A DNA stretch of 64,000 bases, from NCBI RefSeq assembly GCF_900111895.1, contig NZ_FOKB01000015.1:31545-95544 (forward strand). The letters run 5' to 3'. The notes under the pieces were generated by a model. That model was not told where the DNA came from. It searched no databases and worked only from the letters and a program-made list of their open reading frames with translations. Below are positions 58,689-64,000 of the stretch, one piece after another. Each line of letters starts with the position of its first letter. Position 1 is the first letter of the stretch. Source of the DNA: Pseudomonas simiae (GTDB taxonomy: Bacteria > Pseudomonadota > Gammaproteobacteria > Pseudomonadales > Pseudomonadaceae). The translations under genes and the position numbers were made by a program.

Positions 58689-59589
58689 TCGCCTGCAGTT
58701 CAGGGGCCTGGGCCAGGGCGTCGGCCATATAGTCGACGAATGCCTTGACCCGGGCTGACTGGCGACGGTTGGGCGCCGACACCGCATGGATCGGCAGCGA
58801 CTGCGCGGTGTAGTCCTGCAACAGTGCGACCACGCGGCCGGCCTTCAAATCGTCGTAGAACAACCATAGGGGCGACAGCGCAATGCCGAGCCCCGTCAAC
58901 ACCATTTCCCGCACCGCTTCGGAGTTGTTGCTCTGGGCGTTGCCGGTGATGCGCACGCTGTGTCGCGTGCCCTCCTTTTCGTACACCCACTGGTTCTGGC
59001 TGCTGAGCAGATTGAAGAGCAGGCAGTTGTGCTGGCTGAGCTCATGCGGGGTTTGCGGCGCGGGATGGCGGGCCAGGTAGTCCGGGCTGGCCAGGGTGAC
59101 GCGGTGGGTGGTACCGATCTGTCGTGCAATCAAGCCACTGTCGCGCAATTCGCCAATTCGCAGAGTCACGTCCAGGCCTTCGCTGACCATGTCCTGCAGG
59201 TGATCGTTGAGTTGCAGGTCCACCTGCACGTCCGGGTATTGCTGCAGGAAATCGCTGAGGCGTGCAGCAATATGCAGGCGCCCGAAACTGACCGACGAAC
59301 CGATGCGCAAGGGACCGGCGATCGCCTCTTTGCCGGTCTGGAAACTGTGTTCGGCAGCGTCCACGGCGGCGAGGATTTCACGGCAATGGCTGTAGTACCG
59401 TTGACCTTCGTCGGTCAGAGACAGTTGGCGCGTACTGCGGGCAATCAACTTGCCGCCCAGTTCGGTTTCCAGGGCGCGCAGTATTTTGCTGATGGTGGGC
59501 TGGGTGGTCTGCATTTCCCGGGCGACGGCGGAAAAACTGCCGCGTTCAATTACCCGAACGAAAATCGCCATTGCGTTGAGTTTGTCCAT
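58681..59589 (-). CDS. LysR-type regulator, divergent from a quinone oxidoreductase
   Basis: A 302-residue LysR protein: MAIFVRVIERGSFSAVAREMQTTQPTISKILRALETEL helix-turn-helix (residues 6-43), then a substrate-binding domain. It belongs to the common CrgA/AaeR-like group. It is divergent from the zinc-free oxidoreductase gene with about 115 bases between, a layout that usually means direct local control. The start is MDKLNAM at 59589. Confidence 0.88.
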   Translation of the reverse strand: MDKLNAMAIFVRVIERGSFSAVAREMQTTQPTISKILRALETELGGKLIARSTRQLSLTDEGQRYYSHCREILAAVDAAEHSFQTGKEAIAGPLRIGSSVSFGRLHIAARLSDFLQQYPDVQVDLQLNDHLQDMVSEGLDVTLRIGELRDSGLIARQIGTTHRVTLASPDYLARHPAPQTPHELSQHNCLLFNLLSSQNQWVYEKEGTRHSVRITGNAQSNNSEAVREMVLTGLGIALSPLWLFYDDLKAGRVVALLQDYTAQSLPIHAVSAPNRRQSARVKAFVDYMADALAQAPELQAIK

Positions 59590-59704
59590 GAGCTGTCCGA
59601 ACCATGCCAAATGGGCATGAGCACTATAGCTTTTTAGCGTCTTATCAGCATGAGTCGGCAGACGGATCATGGGCTTCATCCTCCTATGACACGAGATCGC
59701 CAAC

Positions 59705-60691
59705 ATGACTGATATGCACGCTTTGATTGTGGACGCCGTGGATGCGCCGTTTCGGCTGACGACAATGCCCAAGCCAGTGGCCGGCGCTGGCCAAGTGCTG
59801 GTTCGGATTCGCGCCAGTGGCCTTAACCCATTGGACGGCAAAATTCGCGCAGGCCAGGCTGCTCATGCGCGCCAACCTCTGCCGGCGGTACTCGGGATGG
59901 ACTTGGCGGGCACCGTTGAAGCCGTCGGCCCTGGCGCGGGTGGGTGGCAGGTTGGCGATGATGTGTATGCGTTGGCAACCGGGATTGGCGGCGCACAGGG
60001 CTCGCTGGCGGAATATGCGGTAGTTGATGCGCGCTTGCTGGCGAAGAAACCCGCGACCTTGAGCATGCGTGAAGCGGCGGTGTTGCCGCTGGTGTTGATT
60101 ACGGCTTGGGAGGGTTTGGTGGACCGGGCTCAGGTAGGTTCTGCACACAAAGTGTTGATCCAGGGTGGTGCTGGCGGGGTAGGGCATGTCGCGGTGCAAT
60201 TGGCGCTTGCTTACGGCGCGCAGGTGTATGCCACAGGCTCTGCCAGGCATCGCTCGGTCATCGAGGGGCTTGGCGCGACGTTCATCGATTATCAGCAGCA
60301 GACGGTTGAAGCCTATGTCGCGCAGTACACCGCGGGCGAAGGTTTCGACATTGTGTATGACACCGTCGGCGGGGAGACGCTGGATGCATCCTTCCGAGCG
60401 GCCAAGACCTATCACGGTCACGTAGTGAGTTGCCTGGGATGGGGGCAACACAGCCTGGCGCCGTTGTCCTTTCGTGGGGCGAGCTACTCTGGCGTGTTTA
60501 CCTTGTTACCGTTGTTGACTGCAAAAGGGTGTGAACATCACGGGCAGATCCTTTCCGAGGCCGCGCGGTTGATCGATGCCGGCAAGCTCAAGCCGATCAT
60601 GGACGGGCATCAATTCGATTTGCACAGTGCAAACGCCGCTTACGATCTGCTCGCAGGCGGCGCGCAAGGGCGCTTGGCGATCGAGATCTAA
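59705..60691 (+). CDS. Zinc-independent quinone oxidoreductase/alcohol dehydrogenase family protein
   Basis: A 328-residue medium-chain dehydrogenase: VLVRIRASGLNPLDGKIRAG, PAVLGMDLAGTVEAVG, and the NADPH motif IQGGAGGVGHVAVQLAL (about residue 152-168), with no zinc ligands. Similar proteins reduce enones or quinones. The divergent LysR gene suggests induction by an electrophile. The stop overlaps that of the convergent isomerase gene. Confidence 0.88.
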   Translation: MTDMHALIVDAVDAPFRLTTMPKPVAGAGQVLVRIRASGLNPLDGKIRAGQAAHARQPLPAVLGMDLAGTVEAVGPGAGGWQVGDDVYALATGIGGAQGSLAEYAVVDARLLAKKPATLSMREAAVLPLVLITAWEGLVDRAQVGSAHKVLIQGGAGGVGHVAVQLALAYGAQVYATGSARHRSVIEGLGATFIDYQQQTVEAYVAQYTAGEGFDIVYDTVGGETLDASFRAAKTYHGHVVSCLGWGQHSLAPLSFRGASYSGVFTLLPLLTAKGCEHHGQILSEAARLIDAGKLKPIMDGHQFDLHSANAAYDLLAGGAQGRLAIEI

Positions 60692-61278
60692 CTCAAGGCT
60701 TCACGCACGAAATCCAGACGGTCCTGACCGAAGAACAACTGTTTGCCTACAAACATGCTGGGTGCACCGAACACGCCGCGTTGAACGGCCTGTTCGGTGT
60801 TGTCTTTGAGGGCAGCCTTTACACGTTCTTCATTAGCCAGTGCCAGCAGCTCATCCGGGTCAAATCCGTGTTCGGTGAGCACGGCAGCCACCACAGTGGG
60901 GTCTCCCAAGTGGCGGCCATCGACCCAGAGCGCGCGGAACAGGCAATCGACAACGTCCTGGAAACGTTCAGGGTGGTGCAATTGGACGCCGGTGATCACG
61001 CGCATCAATACCAGGGTGTTGATGGGAAAATGCGGGTTGAACTGGAGCGGCACGTTGTAGCGACGGGCATAACGTGCAAGGTCATCAAACATGTAGCGAC
61101 CTTTTGCGGGAACGGTGATTGGAGAGGCGTTGCCGGTGGCCTTGAACACGCCGCCCAACAGCATGGGCTTGTACACCAACTGCGTACCGGTTGCCGCGCA
61201 CAACGCCGGCAGTTGAGTGTAGGCCAGGTAGGTGGCAGGGCTGCCGAGGTCAAAGAAGAATTCCAAGGTTTTACTCAT
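60688..61278 (-). CDS. 2-hydroxychromene-2-carboxylate isomerase-like protein (DsbA fold)
   Basis: A 196-residue DsbA/kappa-GST-fold protein: FFFDLGSPATYLAYTQLPAL (residues 6-25, with Ser in place of Cys as in NahD), FNPHFPINTLVLMRV, and GVFGAPSMFVGKQLFFGQDRLDFV at the end, the cis-Pro motif. Members use glutathione to isomerise 2-hydroxychromene-2-carboxylate or related compounds. It follows the SDR gene by 35 bases, probably co-transcribed. Confidence 0.88.
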   Translation of the reverse strand: MSKTLEFFFDLGSPATYLAYTQLPALCAATGTQLVYKPMLLGGVFKATGNASPITVPAKGRYMFDDLARYARRYNVPLQFNPHFPINTLVLMRVITGVQLHHPERFQDVVDCLFRALWVDGRHLGDPTVVAAVLTEHGFDPDELLALANEERVKAALKDNTEQAVQRGVFGAPSMFVGKQLFFGQDRLDFVREALS

Positions 61279-61313
61279 GGTCGATGCTCGCTGCTTATTG
61301 TTATGGGGCGTGC

Positions 61314-62045
61314 TCACCAGGGTTCATTCCAGGGGCGCAGGTCCAGTTCGAAGGTCCAGGCATCGCGTGGCTGGCTATGCAGGTACCAATAGTTATCGGC
61401 GATGTGCTCGGGGTTGAGGATGCCGTCCTGGTCCTTGAGCGCGTATTTTTGCGGGAAATTGTCGCGAATGAAGTCGGTGTCGATGGCGCCGTCGACCACG
61501 ATATGGGCGACGTGGATGTTCCTGGGGCCCAATTCCCGCGCCATGCTCTGCGCAAGCGCCCGAATTCCGTGCTTGGCCCCGGCGAATGCAGCAAAACCTG
61601 CCGCACCGCGCAACCCTGCGGTGGCCCCTGTGAACAGAATGGTGCCTCGATTGCGCGTGACCATGCGCTTGGCCACCTCGCGTGCATTCAGGAAGCCCGA
61701 AAAACAGGCCATCTCCCAGATCTTGAAATACTTGCGCGCGGTTTCTTCGAGGATGCTGCACGGGACGTTGGCGCCGATGTTGAACACGAAGGCTTCGATG
61801 GGGCCCAGGTTGGTTTCGATGTTTTCGATCAGTGCGATGACGTCGTCTTCCTTACGTGCATCGCAGGCAAACCCATGGGCCTCGCCGCCTGCAGCTTGAA
61901 TACTGTCTACCAGTGGCTGCAGTTTGTCGGCACTGCGGCGTGTCACGCAGGCCACATAGCCTTCGCGGGCAAAGCGTTTGGCAATGGCGCCGCCGGTTGC
62001 GTCACCGGCGCCCACTACCAATACGATTTTCTTGTTGTGCGTCAT
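61314..62045 (-). CDS. SDR family protein with a substituted catalytic Tyr
   Basis: A 243-residue short-chain dehydrogenase/reductase. The nucleotide site is VLVVGAGDATGGAIAKRFA (a variant of TGxxxGIG), CDARKEDDV binds the adenine, and FNIGAN is the NNAG-type motif. The usual catalytic YxxxK reads FAGAK (about residue 155), so the Tyr is replaced by Phe; the Lys remains. It may use another acid, or have lost classical reductase function. First of a two-gene unit with the DsbA-like isomerase. Confidence 0.85.
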   Translation of the reverse strand: MTHNKKIVLVVGAGDATGGAIAKRFAREGYVACVTRRSADKLQPLVDSIQAAGGEAHGFACDARKEDDVIALIENIETNLGPIEAFVFNIGANVPCSILEETARKYFKIWEMACFSGFLNAREVAKRMVTRNRGTILFTGATAGLRGAAGFAAFAGAKHGIRALAQSMARELGPRNIHVAHIVVDGAIDTDFIRDNFPQKYALKDQDGILNPEHIADNYWYLHSQPRDAWTFELDLRPWNEPW

Positions 62046-62156
62046 GGGAACTCCGTTGGCTCGATAGTCGAGCAGGAGTTTAGACGCAGCGCCGCGAAGG
62101 GCTGGATTTGTATCTGGAATTTAATAGGAGCAGTCAGGGGATGACTGCTCGAGCAA

Positions 62157-62438
62157 CTATTTACAGATGACGATCATGCTTCGGCTGGTATAGCCGGCAG
62201 GATTGAGGCCGAAGGGGTAGTCCCCTGGTTCCTCGGAGTTGTCACCGGACTTTGCGATAACCCGATAGCCCTTGGCGCCGCAAGAGTTGGTTGCGCTGGT
62301 GTAGCACTGGTCCCAGGAAGAAGACAGGCCGGAACAGTTGATATGCAGCCCTTTTTTGCCACGTTTCACTTCTGTCTTGGTGGTCGCGGCACAACCGGCA
62401 ATCGCCATGACCATTAACAGTATAAAAATTCGCTTCAT
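62157..62438 (-). CDS. Small lipoprotein, hypothetical
   Basis: A 93-residue protein: signal IFILLMVMAIAGCAATTK with lipobox IAGC (Cys about 16), then a small domain with paired cysteines (INCSGLSSSWDQCYTSATNSCGAKGYRVI). AAGGATAGG precedes the ATG. Similar short lipoproteins are common in Pseudomonas; function unknown. Confidence 0.8.
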   Translation of the reverse strand: MKRIFILLMVMAIAGCAATTKTEVKRGKKGLHINCSGLSSSWDQCYTSATNSCGAKGYRVIAKSGDNSEEPGDYPFGLNPAGYTSRSMIVICK

Positions 62439-62601
62439 TCCTATCCTTAATAGCCACCCTGCAGTGCTACAGGCGGCTCTACTCGCTCTCGGGTGTCGCG
62501 TTAGCGCTGTCCTTGTCGGAGTTCTCCATGAATGACATTTGTTGACCGCTTAAACATGGCCTAAATGAGCGCCAAATGCCAGAGCTACATTCAAACAGGC
62601 T

Positions 62602-63489
62602 TCAATCGGCTGGAACCAGCGGTTTTGAGTCGTTGCGCATCGTCACCGTTGCGCCTACGGAGGCCAAGATGATGCAAATGATCGCCAGCCACTGCGCGAA
62701 TGACAGGTGTTCGTGCAGGAACAACAGGCCGGAGAAGGCGCCAAACGCTGGTTCGATGCTCATGAGCGTGCCGAAGGTGCGGGCGGGAAGGCGGGTCAGT
62801 GCGACCATTTCCAGGGTATAGGGCAGAGCGGTGGACAGAATGGCCACACCGATGGCGATAGGGATCAACGCGGGGGTCAGCAATGCGCTGCCTGCATGGA
62901 CGATGCCGATAGGGGCAACAAACAAGGCTGCGATCATTACGCCAAGGGCGGCGGTCTGCACGCCGTTGTCATTACCGGCTTTCTGACCATACAGAATGTA
63001 GAGCGCCCAGCAGACCCCGGCACCCAGAGCGTAGCTCGCTCCCACTAGATCGATCCCGCTGCTCGCTTCGCCCAGTGGGATAAGCAAGAGCAAGCCGATG
63101 ATCGCCAGGGCAATCCACAGGAAGTCGACTGCGCGTCGAGAGGCATAGATAGCGACAGCCAACGGGCCGGTGAATTCCAGGGCGACCGCAATTCCCAAAG
63201 GTACGCTGCGCAGGGACATATAGAAGAGGAAGTTCATGCCGCCCAATGCCATTCCATAGATGATCACCGTTCGCAGGGACTTTGCCGTCAACGTGGCGCG
63301 CCATGGGCGTAATAGAAACAGCATGATCACGCTGGCAAAAATCAGGCGCAGTGCCGTGGTGCCCTGTGCCCCGACGATAGGGAACATGGTCTTGGCCAGC
63401 GAGGCGCCGGACTGGATGGAGGCCATGGCGATCAGCAGCAGGCCAATGGGGAACAATGTCGCGCCCAGGCTGCGGGGGGAGGTGGTCAT
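62602..63489 (-). CDS. rhtA: Threonine/homoserine exporter RhtA (EamA family)
   Basis: A 295-residue inner membrane protein with ten helices in two EamA repeats. Strongly RhtA-like: LLIAMASIQSGASLAKTMFPIVGAQGTTALRL, GMNFLFYMSLRSVPLGIAVALEFTGPLAVA, and VAILSTALPYTLEMVALTRLPARTFGTLMSIEPA. It exports threonine, homoserine and related amino acids. ATG 63489 gives the family length; ATG 63513 is an alternative. No good ribosome-binding site is visible. Confidence 0.92.
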   Translation of the reverse strand: MTTSPRSLGATLFPIGLLLIAMASIQSGASLAKTMFPIVGAQGTTALRLIFASVIMLFLLRPWRATLTAKSLRTVIIYGMALGGMNFLFYMSLRSVPLGIAVALEFTGPLAVAIYASRRAVDFLWIALAIIGLLLLIPLGEASSGIDLVGASYALGAGVCWALYILYGQKAGNDNGVQTAALGVMIAALFVAPIGIVHAGSALLTPALIPIAIGVAILSTALPYTLEMVALTRLPARTFGTLMSIEPAFGAFSGLLFLHEHLSFAQWLAIICIILASVGATVTMRNDSKPLVPAD

Positions 63490-63650
63490 TTGGGAGTGTT
63501 TGTCCAAAGTCATAGTAAAAGAAGCATGGGCGCTATGATGCTTAACTGTTTGAGAATGGGCAATATATTGCTCAACTATCCTTCTGACGTTTTTATAAAG
63601 GGCGGATTTTGAAGTTTCCAGCGCCTTTGATAGAAAAACCAAATTAGGAG

Positions 63651-63678
63651 TTGACGGCAGATTTCAGAAGTCTATAAT
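63651..63678 (+). promoter_or_regulatory. rRNA operon promoter P1
   Basis: TTGACG and TATAAT with a 16-base spacer, followed by the GC-rich discriminator TCGCCCC. First of three tandem promoters reading toward the right edge. Confidence 0.9.
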
Positions 63679-63796
63679 TCGCCCCACTTCCGGCGCAGTC
63701 GAAACGGAAAACTCCTTGGTAAACAATGAGTTATGTAGGTTTCGGCAGCAGGTTGCTTCAGTTCATCGAAGCCAAAAGGAAGTTGAAAAAGAGGTG

Positions 63797-63824
63797 TTGA
63801 CAGCAGCGTGTAACGCTGTAGAAT
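63797..63824 (+). promoter_or_regulatory. rRNA operon promoter P2
   Basis: TTGACA and TAGAAT with a 16-base spacer, then TCGCCTCCCGC. It is 146 bases downstream of P1. Confidence 0.9.
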
Positions 63825-63906
63825 TCGCCTCCCGCTAACGAGAGATCGAAGGCGCAAGTGGTTGAAGTTGTTGAAGAATTCTTCGAGAACTTCTGAAAAT
63901 AATCAC

Positions 63907-63934
63907 TTGACAGCAAATGAGGCTGCTGTAGAAT
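63907..63934 (+). promoter_or_regulatory. rRNA operon promoter P3
   Basis: TTGACA and TAGAAT with a 16-base spacer, then GCGCGCCTCGG. It is 110 bases downstream of P2. Repeated TTGACAGCA in P2 and P3 suggests they arose by duplication. Confidence 0.9.
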
Positions 63935-63970
63935 GCGCGCCTCGGTTGAGACGAAAGATCTTAACCAGCC

Positions 63971-64000
63971 GCTCTTTAACAACTGAATCAAGCAATTCGT
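63971..64000 (+). other. rRNA operon leader with boxA antitermination site
   Basis: GCTCTTTAACAA (63971-63982) is the boxA element bound by NusB-S10. The following ACTGAATCAAGCAATTCGT is the typical Pseudomonas leader just before 16S rRNA. The 16S gene itself lies beyond the window. Confidence 0.92.

Noticed and set aside
63758..63991. Small minus-strand frames in the rRNA leader
   Set aside because: They cross three tandem rRNA promoters and boxA; no coding features.

Overview
This window is chromosomal DNA from a fluorescent Pseudomonas (P. fluorescens group). The evidence is high GC, typical Pseudomonas REP/REPIN palindromes between genes (GTGGGAGCGGGCTTGCTCGCGA and relatives), an fpvGHJK-CDEF pyoverdine iron-release operon, an msuEDC-sfnR sulfonate operon, a SoxR-controlled monooxygenase, prc/algO and rdgC. 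I see no prophage, IS element, CRISPR array or plasmid functions. Most of the window is core chromosome with catabolic and transport modules. Many long open frames are antisense shadows of GC-rich genes and are left out.

Layout. 1-14 kb: truncated fadE, transglutaminase-like protein, GST, a YadG/YadH-like ABC exporter, a TetR/MFS pair, cupin, a TDT-family exporter, an MFS-acyltransferase fusion, sugE/gdx behind a guanidine-II (mini-ykkC) riboswitch, a BASS symporter and rdgC. 13.8-14.7 kb: a tandemly duplicated tRNA-Val(TAC)/tRNA-Asp(GTC) cassette. 14.9-23 kb: a BCCT transporter/CocE hydrolase/LysR set, a 40-residue membrane peptide, and a coupled operon for a membrane-anchored dihaem peroxidase and a catalase-like protein. 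23-30.5 kb: FKBP isomerase, YkvA protein, an HTH gene pair, an EAL-CBS-GGDEF protein, Prc and a quinone oxidoreductase. 30.5-37 kb: an ABC import operon that also encodes a cytoplasmic alkaline-phosphatase-superfamily hydrolase and a HAD phosphatase. It is divergent from a HutC/PhnF-type GntR regulator, and candidate operators lie between them.

37-43 kb: eight tightly overlapping genes match fpvGHJKCDEF, with a Fur-like box upstream. 43.4-48.9 kb: a second LeuC/LeuD-type dehydratase pair, a DmlR-type LysR regulator, dctA and an alpha/beta hydrolase. 49-55 kb: a VOC protein, soxR with a good SoxR box and a divergent monooxygenase, then msuE-msuD-msuC-sfnR behind a textbook sigma-54 promoter with upstream inverted repeats. 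55-63.5 kb: small lipoproteins, a cysteine desulfurase, an M24 aminopeptidase, LysR/quinone oxidoreductase, a DsbA-like isomerase, an atypical SDR and RhtA. The last 350 bases are the leader of an rRNA operon: three tandem strong promoters and a boxA, with the 16S gene just outside the window.

Themes. Nutrient scavenging dominates: iron from pyoverdine, sulfur from methanesulfonate, probable organophosphorus uptake, C4-dicarboxylates and betaines. It is combined with export and stress responses (guanidinium, redox-cycling drugs, peroxide). Most start codons were chosen from Shine-Dalgarno spacing, signal peptides and family lengths, so they are often shorter than the maximal open frame.
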